Of a stretch of 64,000 nt of DNA, positions 7,459 to 14,650 are shown one piece after another (the first letter of the stretch is position 1; the number at the start of each line of letters is the position of its first letter). Below the pieces are notes generated by a model. It had not been told where the DNA came from, did not search any database, and worked only from the letters and a program-made list of their open reading frames with translations. Position numbers and translations under genes: made by a program. Origin of the DNA: Paenibacillus jilunlii (GTDB taxonomy: Bacteria > Bacillota > Bacilli > Paenibacillales > Paenibacillaceae); the NCBI RefSeq assembly GCF_900102965.1, contig NZ_FNGM01000006.1, forward strand, positions 219,654 through 283,653. Reading direction: 5' to 3'.

Positions 7459-8320
7459 TAAAAACCTTCATCAGCATATTGTAAAGCGGGTGAATCATAT
7501 ACCCCGTTGGATTAACCGCATATCTTGTGCCTGTATCCAGCTGGCTGATCTTGTCCATGTCTTCCCCGCTCAGGGCAAAGTCAAAAATCTCACTGTTCTC
7601 CTTGATTCTTTGGGGATTGGAGGATTTGGGAATCAGAATAATGCCCCGTTCCAGGTGCCAGCGTAAAATAACTTGAGCCACCGTTTTATGATGCTGCGCT
7701 GCAATCCTTTTTAGTTCACTGTGCTGATGCAGAGCCTGGTTTCCTTGCCCCAGTGGAGCCCAGGCCTCGTGCAATATATGATGTTTCTTAAGATAGTCAT
7801 GCAGTTCATTTTGCGGAAACTCGGGATGGGTCTCAATCTGATTGATCATCGGCGGTATTGTGGCATGCTTCATTAGATGTTCAAGATGCTGAATCTCGAA
7901 ATTTGCCACGCCAATGACTTTGATCCTCCCTGCTTCATATAACTCCTCCATGGCTTTCCACGTTTCAATATAATCCGGTGATGCGAAATGGATTAAATAC
8001 ATATCTAAGTAGGCTGTATCCAGCCTCTGGATCGTTCGTTCAAAGGCCTTCTTTGTTTCCTTATATCCATGGTCTGTGTTCCAGACTTTGGAGGTGATAA
8101 AAAATTGCCCGCGCGGGATTTGACTCTTATGAATCTCTCTGCCCAACGCTTCTTCATTCCCGTAGATTCTGGCGGTGTCAAAATGCCGGTAGCCTACCCC
8201 GATCGCCTCACTGATCGCAGTTTTGAACTCCTTCTCCTTCGTTATTTTGTAGACTCCAAAACCCAATTGGGGAATTGCAACTCCGTTGCTTGCATGTATT
8301 ACTGCTGATTGCAGATTCAT
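7451..8320 (-). CDS. Aldo/keto reductase
   Basis: This 289-residue protein has the AKR barrel with an NADPH site. The catalytic set is visible: Asp and Tyr in FDTARIYGNE, Lys in ITSKVW and His in LIHFAS (more often LIHWP). IPKSSNPQRIKEN is the cofactor-binding stretch. Such enzymes reduce aldehydes and ketones such as methylglyoxal in the cytoplasm. It lies downstream of an Rrf2-family regulator on the same strand and shares a 14-bp candidate operator with it, suggesting induction by a stress that the regulator senses. The gene ends tail to tail with the agrC-like kinase, overlapping by eight bases, with no terminator visible between them. Confidence 0.9.
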   Translation of the reverse strand: MNLQSAVIHASNGVAIPQLGFGVYKITKEKEFKTAISEAIGVGYRHFDTARIYGNEEALGREIHKSQIPRGQFFITSKVWNTDHGYKETKKAFERTIQRLDTAYLDMYLIHFASPDYIETWKAMEELYEAGRIKVIGVANFEIQHLEHLMKHATIPPMINQIETHPEFPQNELHDYLKKHHILHEAWAPLGQGNQALHQHSELKRIAAQHHKTVAQVILRWHLERGIILIPKSSNPQRIKENSEIFDFALSGEDMDKISQLDTGTRYAVNPTGYMIHPLYNMLMKVFIK

Positions 8321-8340
8321 TTGAATGCTCCTTTTCTGAT

Positions 8341-8354
8341 TATACGGTATATTC
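8341..8354. promoter_or_regulatory. Candidate Rrf2 operator upstream of the aldo/keto reductase
   Basis: The minus strand reads GAATATACCGTATA 20 bases upstream of the reductase start. A near-copy (12 of 14 identical) lies upstream of the neighbouring Rrf2 gene. Shared placement suggests a site for that regulator. Confidence 0.4.
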
Positions 8355-8401
8355 TAAATATTTATTATATTTAGTTTGAGCAAAAAAAGAGGTTAACCTA
8401 T

Positions 8402-8818
8402 TTAAGCCAATAAATCCGTTAACCTTACTTCTTTTAACTGATTCTGCATTGCCAGCTCCGCTGCCTCCAGACTGTCTGCGATTCTTTGCTTAACCTCGTC
8501 CACTTCTTTTCCTTGCAGCGTTACATCCGTATGGAGCTTGAATAAGGCTTTCCCTGGCTCCACCGCCAGAAAAACATCCAATAACGTAATTTCAGATAAC
8601 GGCCTCGCCAGTAAAATACCACCCTTTGCCCCTTCTTTGGCGATCGTCAGCTTGGCATTGTTCAAGTTGCGGATGACTTTTACCGTAGTGGGCACAGGAA
8701 TATTAAGCTGCTCCGAAATCATTTTGGTGGATAAAAAGTTAGTACAGTTCTCCTCTGCGAGGCTATGGATATAGAGCAAAATGGATACCCCGTGTGATAA
8801 CGCTGTCGAGTATGACAA
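8402..8818 (-). CDS. Rrf2-family transcriptional regulator
   Basis: This 138-residue protein starts at TTG 8818 behind AGGAT. It has the Rrf2 winged helix: STKMISEQLNIPVPTTVKVIRNLNNAKL as the helix-turn-helix, then the wing GAKGGILLARPLSEITLLDVFLAVE. The three cysteines that hold an iron-sulfur cluster in IscR and NsrR are missing from the usual position after the wing, so it is more like the YwnA/CymR-type members without a cluster. It probably represses itself and the adjacent aldo/keto reductase through the repeated GAATATAC motif. The inducer is unknown. Confidence 0.88.
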   Translation of the reverse strand: MSYSTALSHGVSILLYIHSLAEENCTNFLSTKMISEQLNIPVPTTVKVIRNLNNAKLTIAKEGAKGGILLARPLSEITLLDVFLAVEPGKALFKLHTDVTLQGKEVDEVKQRIADSLEAAELAMQNQLKEVRLTDLLA

Positions 8819-8845
8819 TAGAATTCATCCTAACCTTTGGTTTCT

Positions 8846-8859
8846 GAATATACTATATA
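8846..8859. promoter_or_regulatory. Candidate Rrf2 autoregulatory operator
   Basis: The plus strand reads GAATATACTATATA about 28 bases upstream of the Rrf2 start. It differs at two positions from the copy at 8341-8354 in front of the reductase. Confidence 0.4.
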
Positions 8860-8886
8860 TCTTTTATGTTCAGATAGCAATTACAT

Positions 8887-8927
8887 AAGAAAACGGCCGC
8901 ATTATCCTTCACCGGACAGTGCAGCCG
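8887..8927 (-). terminator. Rho-independent terminator of the isochorismatase-like gene
   Basis: A 14-bp stem with two mismatches (CGGCCGCATTATCC against GGACAGTGCAGCCG) encloses a six-base loop. On the minus strand it is followed by TTTTCTT. It begins about 20 bases after the gene's stop. Confidence 0.7.
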
Positions 8928-8945
8928 CTTGGCATTCCATTTATG

Positions 8946-9503
8946 TTACCTATATGAGTCATGTGTTGGACGAAACAGGTCTTCCTCCGAGGCTCTGACC
9001 ATCGAAAAGTGTTCGACATTATAGTGCCCGTGCAGCGTACTGTTATGATGCCTGATGATTTGTTCTGCGCTCAGAACATCGCTGTCTGTTGTAGAATGTC
9101 CATCACCAACCAAGGTGACATCCAAATGACTGACGGTAGCCGCCCGCACTGAAGTATCGATACAATGCTGTGTTTTACAGCCCATGATAACTACATGTTC
9201 TACCTGCTGCTCTTTCAAATATTGCAGAAGTCCGGTGCCGTGAAAAGCATTCGTTGCTTTTTTATCAAACACTTTGGCATCAGCAGGCACACGAATTTCA
9301 TTATGCACCTGAAAGCCTGCACCTTTCCCCCCGGCAACATCAAGATCCCTAACGAATACGGCCTCAACACCGAATTGTTCAGCTTTTTCAATCACTGTAT
9401 TAATAGTCTGGATCAGCTGATCTTTATGGAATACCGCACTTTCCTTTTGGTTCCCATCCATTAATTCCTGCTGCGCATCGATGATTAATAATATCTGATT
9501 CAA
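8946..9503 (-). CDS. Isochorismatase-family cysteine hydrolase
   Basis: This 185-residue protein starts at TTG 9503 behind AAAGGAGAA. The family triad is visible: Asp in LIIDAQQEL near residue 9, Lys in the KKATNAFHG segment, and the nucleophile Cys in VIMGCKTQHCIDT, where the second Cys matches the catalytic position. The fold is that of nicotinamidase and isochorismatase. Known relatives hydrolyse amides such as nicotinamide, ureidoacrylate or N-carbamoyl compounds, and the true substrate cannot be read from sequence. It is transcribed alone with its own terminator. Confidence 0.88.
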   Translation of the reverse strand: MNQILLIIDAQQELMDGNQKESAVFHKDQLIQTINTVIEKAEQFGVEAVFVRDLDVAGGKGAGFQVHNEIRVPADAKVFDKKATNAFHGTGLLQYLKEQQVEHVVIMGCKTQHCIDTSVRAATVSHLDVTLVGDGHSTTDSDVLSAEQIIRHHNSTLHGHYNVEHFSMVRASEEDLFRPTHDSYR

Positions 9504-9675
9504 ATGATGGTTCTCCTTTCAAATGGCCTATTTATTGGATGATTGGGCCCGGTTTATGCTGGCCCGATGTCCAGAATCGGAGAATCTGCCTAAATTTCAC
9601 GCAACCTGGAGCGTCCCTGGCCGTATGAACTACAGTAAACTTGGCACATACGATAACTCAAGAGGAGTGATGCGA

Positions 9676-10116
9676 ATGAAGAAATACGGTTTAAGTCTTC
9701 TGCTATTCATCTTGCTGGTTGTACCGGGTTGCGGGTTTGCGGAAAAGGTGGAAAACAGCGTCAATTTTGCCACCGATACAGCTACTTACATGCAAACATT
9801 GACGGAGTTCGGACAAGAAATGGATACGCTGGCTGCCGATGCTGCCACGGATACGCAGGCCAGGGAGGCATTGACAGACAGACTCGTTGCACTCAAGGAA
9901 CAGATTATCCAATATGCTGATCTTCAGGTACCTGAATATGCAGCAGACCTGCACCAATCGATTGTGGGGTACAATGACACGCTGCAGCAAGGACTGGATC
10001 AGGCAATAACTAACCTGGAGCAAGGAAAAGCCGCCTTCGAATCGACAGGCATTCCCGAGACGATCAACAAGGTGAGCGAGCTGTTGAACCAGATCACCCA
10101 GCTAACCCCGCAATAA
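9676..10116 (+). CDS. DUF6376-like small lipoprotein
   Basis: This 146-residue protein has a lipoprotein signal (MKKYGLSLLLFILLVVPGC, with the lipidated Cys in VPGC). The remainder is helical and Gln/Glu rich (VENSVNFATDTATYMQTLTEF, then LKEQIIQYADLQVPEYA). This pattern matches the DUF6376 family of Bacillales lipoproteins of unknown function. Upstream in-frame codons reach 9523, but only the ATG at 9676 is well spaced from GAGGAG. It would be anchored on the outer face of the membrane. A hairpin terminator follows closely. Confidence 0.8.
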   Translation: MKKYGLSLLLFILLVVPGCGFAEKVENSVNFATDTATYMQTLTEFGQEMDTLAADAATDTQAREALTDRLVALKEQIIQYADLQVPEYAADLHQSIVGYNDTLQQGLDQAITNLEQGKAAFESTGIPETINKVSELLNQITQLTPQ

Positions 10117-10128
10117 CAGCAACATATA

Positions 10129-10176
10129 AGCGCTCAAGGCATGGCAGCACATGACTTGTGCGCTTTTTCTTTTTTG
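10129..10176 (+). terminator. Rho-independent terminator after the small lipoprotein gene
   Basis: The stem pairs AAGCGC-t-CAAG with CTTG-t-GCGCTT, and a T-rich run (TTTTTCTTTTTT) follows on the plus strand. It is also close to the 3' end of the convergent DinB gene. Confidence 0.8.
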
Positions 10177-10188
10177 CCCGTCGAGGCT

Positions 10189-10713
10189 CTATTTCAACCT
10201 TTTACGGATCATTCGGATCTGCCCTCTGTGGTTAATCTCATCTTCAAAAACATGAAACCACATAAAATAGTAGTTTGCCGGTTGGTCACCCCAGAATGGT
10301 TCCTCCTCGTATAACCACTCGTCATCCACAGTTTGGAACCATTCAAGCGTCGTCCGTCTTACTGCATCCAACTGATCCATATAATAACTCAATTCATTGC
10401 CCTTAATTTGCCCTCGTCCTTCTTCACCTAAATTTAACGCCGCTCCCCATCTGGCCATTTCTTCTTCAGATAAGTCTCTTCCTTCAAAGGTTGCAACTTG
10501 GTAGGCATATTCTACAGCGGCAAAATGTAATAATAACCCGCCGATTGAATTGCTCTGAGAATCGATCAAATAATCCAACTGGTCAACGCTTAGTCCTTTA
10601 ACAGATTCAATAGTTGTAAATCTTGCGTAATTCATCATAGAGATCAAACGGCTGATTTGTGGTGAATACCCGGGAATATCGGTAATAAGATAGAGCTTAT
10701 CGGTATGTATCAT
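10189..10713 (-). CDS. DinB-family protein
   Basis: This 174-residue protein has the four-helix DinB/YfiT layout. Candidate metal-binding histidines are in GGLLLHFAAVEY and in the C-terminal FHVFEDEINHRGQIRMIRKRL, which is the family hallmark. The superfamily includes thiol transferases (such as bacillithiol-dependent enzymes) and DNA-damage-inducible proteins of unclear role. The gene is monocistronic and no specific partner is nearby. A second, unrelated DinB paralogue occurs at 51396. Confidence 0.85.
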   Translation of the reverse strand: MIHTDKLYLITDIPGYSPQISRLISMMNYARFTTIESVKGLSVDQLDYLIDSQSNSIGGLLLHFAAVEYAYQVATFEGRDLSEEEMARWGAALNLGEEGRGQIKGNELSYYMDQLDAVRRTTLEWFQTVDDEWLYEEEPFWGDQPANYYFMWFHVFEDEINHRGQIRMIRKRLK

Positions 10714-10917
10714 TTAAGATCCTCCCTTTAATGTTGTTCTCCCCCCACTTGATAATCAATAACTATACGACTCCTCAAGTAGCCTATACGATGATTAAAA
10801 TCATTTTACCATATTGATTGATACAGAAAATGGTAGAAAACTTTTTTAGAAAATCTTTTTCAGGGGCACACACCCATCCTGTGTTCTTGTCATACATAGA
10901 TTATAAGGAAGGGCGGG

Positions 10918-11739
10918 ATGCATGTGAGCAACAACCAGGCTTTCGAAGAACGGGCTATCTTTCTGGCGGCTGTCTGCGGGCAGACCTACGCCCAGTTTAA
11001 TCATGCGGACGGTTCGTTCACCGTTCCAGCTGGCTATTCTGTCACTCACACCATTCAAGCAAAATCATTAGGAGCTGTGTGGGAGCGGTTCGGGTTCATT
11101 ATCGAATCTCCAGACGAGATCATCATCGCCTTCCGCGGGAGCAGTTCAACAGCCAATTGGATCTCCAACGCCAATGCCACACAAAAAAAGTTCAGATATA
11201 TCAAGGAAACCTGCCTGACCCACCGCGGCTTCACCGATATTTATACCTCAGCCCGAAGCGGAATTCACTCCGCACTCTCCCGGTTATCCTCCGGCAAAAG
11301 ACTATATATTACAGGTCACAGCCTCGGCGGAGCACTGGCCACACTGTGCGCGCCTGATGTTGCTGCCAACACTTCATTCAGCACACCGCATCTGTATACG
11401 TATGGTTCACCACGTGCGGGTGATCCAGCCTTCGCGAAAGCCAGTAGCCGCTATGTTCCGAACAGCCACCGCATTGCCAATCTTTTTGACGCTGCCGCTT
11501 ATGTTCCGCCCTCGATCTTCAAGCTGCCCAAGCGGGACAAACGGTATTATTACAGTCATGTCAGGGAGTTCCATCCCCTTTCGTTCCAGAAAGGCTCCGT
11601 CAGCCTCAATCATGCACTAAGCAGTTATTTCAAAGAGCTCTCCACGCTCCGGCCGGAATTCACCCGAAAGCTCTGCTCCTCAAATCCGGGTTTTTGTCCG
11701 GTCCTGGAAGTGACCCCTCAAGCAACGATTAGAGCTTAA
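10918..11739 (+). CDS. Class 3 lipase family protein
   Basis: This 273-residue alpha/beta hydrolase carries the nucleophile elbow GHSLGGALA. The oxyanion-side segment IIAFRGSSSTANWISNA and LYTYGSPRAGDPAF are both typical of fungal-type class 3 lipases. The probable acid is the Asp in IANLFDAAAYVPP, and the probable base is the His in VSLNHALSSY. There is no signal peptide, so it is likely intracellular or exported by another route. The start at 10918 follows a purine-rich stretch (GGAAGGGCGGG). It is convergent with the VWA gene, with only a dozen bases between the stops. Confidence 0.9.
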   Translation: MHVSNNQAFEERAIFLAAVCGQTYAQFNHADGSFTVPAGYSVTHTIQAKSLGAVWERFGFIIESPDEIIIAFRGSSSTANWISNANATQKKFRYIKETCLTHRGFTDIYTSARSGIHSALSRLSSGKRLYITGHSLGGALATLCAPDVAANTSFSTPHLYTYGSPRAGDPAFAKASSRYVPNSHRIANLFDAAAYVPPSIFKLPKRDKRYYYSHVREFHPLSFQKGSVSLNHALSSYFKELSTLRPEFTRKLCSSNPGFCPVLEVTPQATIRA

Positions 11740-11751
11740 CCCTTTGCAGGA

Positions 11752-12711
11752 TCACAAATACCGGGCAATCATCCGGACCAATTGTGCGGGCAGCTCCGGC
11801 AAATGGGAGATGTCCAGAAATCTGTCGCTCCCGTAGATGTGATGAATCACATCCTTGTCCTGGCCAATGGCGGCTGCTAGAAAGGTAACTCCCTTGCGTT
11901 CATAGTAGGCCAAGGTCTGCTGCATGTCCTGGACCGCCAATGAACCGGTATAATCTTCCATTGCCTTGGGCTGCCCGTCACTGATGCTGATCAGCAACCG
12001 GGTCTGCGCTGCTGATCCGGCCAACCGGTCCGCCATAATTCTCAGCGCCATCCCGTCACGATTATTGCTTCTCGCACGAATCCCCATGAGTCTGAACCGG
12101 TCATTGGCATCCGGGTGTTCAAAATCAGCATAGGCATACATTGACATCTGCTCCAGCCTGGAGATATCAGCTGTATCCCCGTAGATCAATACTGGAATCC
12201 GGCAAAGCTGACAAAATTCATACACGGCGATGACCGCCCGTTTGGCAGCCTCCAATCTTCCAAATGCAGACATAGATCCGGACTCATCCACTCTTACACC
12301 GACCGCCAGCGATGGAGAGTCTGTTGGCGGCCGTTTCTTCGCAAAATACCTGAAATCACGATAAGCAATGCTGTCTGCCTGAAATTTACTGCCGTAATAC
12401 TGATGCTTCGCAAAGTCAAAAGTGTCATCATGTGCAAGCAGCGGCATTGTCTTCTTGGCAATTTCCCTGACAACAGGCAGGAGCTCCCTGCTTAATCTCA
12501 GATATTCCTGCTTGGATTCCAAACCGAAATCCGGGCGGTGAACAATGAGCTTGACCTTGTTGTGGATGGAAGCAGACACTGTCTCCCTTGCGTCACGGTT
12601 CAGCTTTTTACGGAAGTCCCGCTCTCGCTGCCTCACTTCGTCTGACTTCAGCTCAGGATTTGCCTGATGAACTCTGGGACCACCGTTTTCTTCCACATCT
12701 GAGTGTTCCAT
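11752..12711 (-). CDS. VWA-domain (CobT-like) protein; start unclear
   Basis: The C-terminal half is a von Willebrand A domain with the metal-binding DxSxS in VRVDESGSMSAFGR and the later Thr/Asp segments. The N-terminal part is charged (MEHSDVEENGG, then KLNRDARETVS). The first normal start codon is ATG 12711, yet the same frame stays open and reads as acidic coding sequence upstream to 12870, with no ATG, GTG, TTG or CTG. That frame enters the A9 run near the end of the MoxR gene, where a -1 slip would fuse the two. MoxR ATPases and VWA proteins work as pairs in metal insertion or protein remodelling, like CobS/CobT, so the pairing itself is typical. Possible causes of the missing start are a programmed frameshift, a rare start codon or an indel error. 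Confidence 0.82.
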   Translation of the reverse strand: MEHSDVEENGGPRVHQANPELKSDEVRQRERDFRKKLNRDARETVSASIHNKVKLIVHRPDFGLESKQEYLRLSRELLPVVREIAKKTMPLLAHDDTFDFAKHQYYGSKFQADSIAYRDFRYFAKKRPPTDSPSLAVGVRVDESGSMSAFGRLEAAKRAVIAVYEFCQLCRIPVLIYGDTADISRLEQMSMYAYADFEHPDANDRFRLMGIRARSNNRDGMALRIMADRLAGSAAQTRLLISISDGQPKAMEDYTGSLAVQDMQQTLAYYERKGVTFLAAAIGQDKDVIHHIYGSDRFLDISHLPELPAQLVRMIARYL

Positions 12712-12839
12712 TTCGGTTGAAGAATCGGAAACTTCGGCTGTGCTTTCGTCGCTGTCCGCGGATTTTTTTAGAGCAATTCCTTGTTCCTCTTCCTCGTTGC
12801 CATGGTCAAGATCAGTATCGCCGATGTCTCCCCAAGCTT

Positions 12840-13835
12840 TTAGCTCAAGTTCGGCAAAGATTCTTTTTTTTTACCATCCACTTCAATTTCATCTAAATCC
12901 GAGAATAAACCATGGCTTCTTAATGCATCTTCCAACAGCCTGATTTCCTCGGGATCGGTTGTGATCTTGTATATGACTTTATGGTATAAGGATTCTTTGG
13001 CAGAAGCCCCGCAGGCAACCGCATCCGCCCAGTAGAAAAAAGAGCGCATCCCCGCCACACCCTTTATTGCATTCGCTCTGGCTGTGCTGTCCAGAACCAT
13101 TATGATCTCTGCAAGCACACCCAGCACCCTTTTATCCGTATAACCGGTTTTGGAGATGGCCCGTTCAATCATGACCTCTTTGGCTGGGAGATCCATCTTC
13201 TCTGTATGCTGGACCCGGTCACGCAGAGCTTCATTCAGCGGCCTGGTTCCTGCATAACTGCGGTTGGTCGTAATGACCGCGATAAAATCCGGGTGCCTGC
13301 GCATAATTCCTGTCGGAAGGTTAAGACTCCCGTCCAGCTCCAGGGCCGAGTTAAGTGCCATGAGCACCGCCGCATCCCGAATAACGGTAGGTTCTTGAAT
13401 CTCCAGAAGATAACCATGCTGATAGGCTCTGACGATCTCCGAAGGGTAAAAACGATATTCAACCGCATCGTCACTACAGACGGCTTGCTCCGCAGGCTCC
13501 AGCTTCTTCCGATTATCTTCCGGAATCACCGGCAGAATCGCCCCGATAATATCCGATTTATCCATGTCTGCAAAACAGGTGATCTTCGTATAAGGCAACC
13601 CCAACTCAGCGGATAGTGCCTTTGCAAGCTGAGTTTTTCCGGACCCGGCATCCCCTTCCAGCAGGATATTGGCGATTTTCATTTCCCCGCGGTTCCAGTT
13701 CCGCCTGATTTCATTACAGATTCGCTTCTCTTCTTCACTGACCTTATGAGACAACGGCTTTTTCCAGACAAGCTCCTGCTCTGCACGGGTCAGTTGTCTT
13801 GCTGGAGACAGTTTATTTGTTGCAAAATTACTCAT
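12840..13835 (-). CDS. MoxR-type AAA+ ATPase
   Basis: This 331-residue ATPase has Walker A (EGDAGSGKTQLAKAL), a Walker B region (YLLEIQEP) and a sensor 1 Asn in IAVITTNRSYAGTRPL, followed by EALRDRVQ with the likely arginine finger. It resembles MoxR/CobS-like ATPases, which power remodelling or metal chelation with a VWA partner. It is the middle gene of a three-gene operon. Its last codons pass through nine consecutive A residues (GGT then A9, 12864-12872), after which it ends 30 bases on while the VWA reading frame starts. Its client is unknown. Confidence 0.88.
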   Translation of the reverse strand: MSNFATNKLSPARQLTRAEQELVWKKPLSHKVSEEEKRICNEIRRNWNRGEMKIANILLEGDAGSGKTQLAKALSAELGLPYTKITCFADMDKSDIIGAILPVIPEDNRKKLEPAEQAVCSDDAVEYRFYPSEIVRAYQHGYLLEIQEPTVIRDAAVLMALNSALELDGSLNLPTGIMRRHPDFIAVITTNRSYAGTRPLNEALRDRVQHTEKMDLPAKEVMIERAISKTGYTDKRVLGVLAEIIMVLDSTARANAIKGVAGMRSFFYWADAVACGASAKESLYHKVIYKITTDPEEIRLLEDALRSHGLFSDLDEIEVDGKKKESLPNLS

Positions 13836-13857
13836 ACTTTCTCACCTCTTGAAGGCT

Positions 13858-14337
13858 TTAATACCCCATGTCTTTCAACAGCCGGGACAGTACACGCAGC
13901 CGTTCTCCAATCATTTCTCCATCATCACTAAGCGCCTGGGCAAACAGCCTGATATCATTATCAATCATGGGATTGTCCGCGCACACGGATACACTCATGG
14001 CATCCCCCTGCAGCCCGATACGGTCAATTACCGGGTTCTCTGGATCATACATTTTCGGAAAACGATAGGCGTCCTGAAAATATAAGCTGCTGCTGCAGAT
14101 CAGGATGGCCAGGTCCAGCACCCGGTGCATCGGCAGCTCCTCGGATTGTCTCGACCATTTCTCCCCCGTATGTCTCCATACTTTTGCTGAAATATCGACC
14201 TTCCCCCGGTCATTCCACTGGGCTAATCCCAGAGAGAGTCCTTTCGCATCTGTATTCCGCGCATACCGGCCGTCCACTTGCTCATAATCTTCTGATACGA
14301 CTACGGGTTTATGTTTTAACGTTGTTGGGATTTTCAT
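13858..14337 (-). CDS. DUF6530-like protein in the MoxR-VWA operon
   Basis: This ~159-residue soluble protein (MKIPTTLKHKPVVVSEDYE) has a Trp-rich central stretch (WNDRGKVDISAKVWRHTGEKWSRQ) and a helical C-terminal half. The pattern fits the DUF6530 family seen beside MoxR and VWA genes. The ATG at 14337 sits correctly after TTGGAG, so the TTG at 14352 is not favoured. It is the first gene of the operon, followed 22 bases later by the ATPase. Its function is not known; it may be a client or adaptor of the ATPase-VWA pair. Confidence 0.7.
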   Translation of the reverse strand: MKIPTTLKHKPVVVSEDYEQVDGRYARNTDAKGLSLGLAQWNDRGKVDISAKVWRHTGEKWSRQSEELPMHRVLDLAILICSSSLYFQDAYRFPKMYDPENPVIDRIGLQGDAMSVSVCADNPMIDNDIRLFAQALSDDGEMIGERLRVLSRLLKDMGY

Positions 14338-14364
14338 TTTAACACGCTCCAATTCAGATTCGCT

Positions 14365-14400
14365 AATTAGTAAATTACTAATTTACTAATTTACTAAATT
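14365..14400. promoter_or_regulatory. Overlapping palindromic TTACTAA repeats (candidate operator)
   Basis: This AT-only block contains TTAGTAAATTACTAA, then two more TTTACTAA units in phase, so several palindromes overlap. It lies just upstream of the DUF6530-MoxR-VWA operon start. The spacing suits a cooperative winged-helix repressor, possibly MarR or ArsR type, but no such gene is adjacent. Confidence 0.5.
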
Positions 14401-14650
14401 TGAATCCATAATAATCGTTCATTTGGTTCATGTCAACATGATTGTGGAATTTGTACACAAACAGTGGCAGCCTTGGACAAGATTAGAGATGACAATCCAA
14501 TTATTTCAAGATAAGCATCTGCGCGGTCACGCAAAACAAATGCGCGGCTCCCCCGTCATTCGCCTCCTTATACGGATTCCCTCCAGCCGCCCGGATGTTA
14601 ATATGGAGTGCATCCCCATCTCAATCGTCACATCATAAAGGAGATCAACT

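Noticed and set aside
9523..9675. 51-residue N-terminal extension of the DUF6376-like lipoprotein
   Set aside because: It would bury the lipoprotein signal peptide; the ATG at 9676 sits eight bases after GAGGAG.
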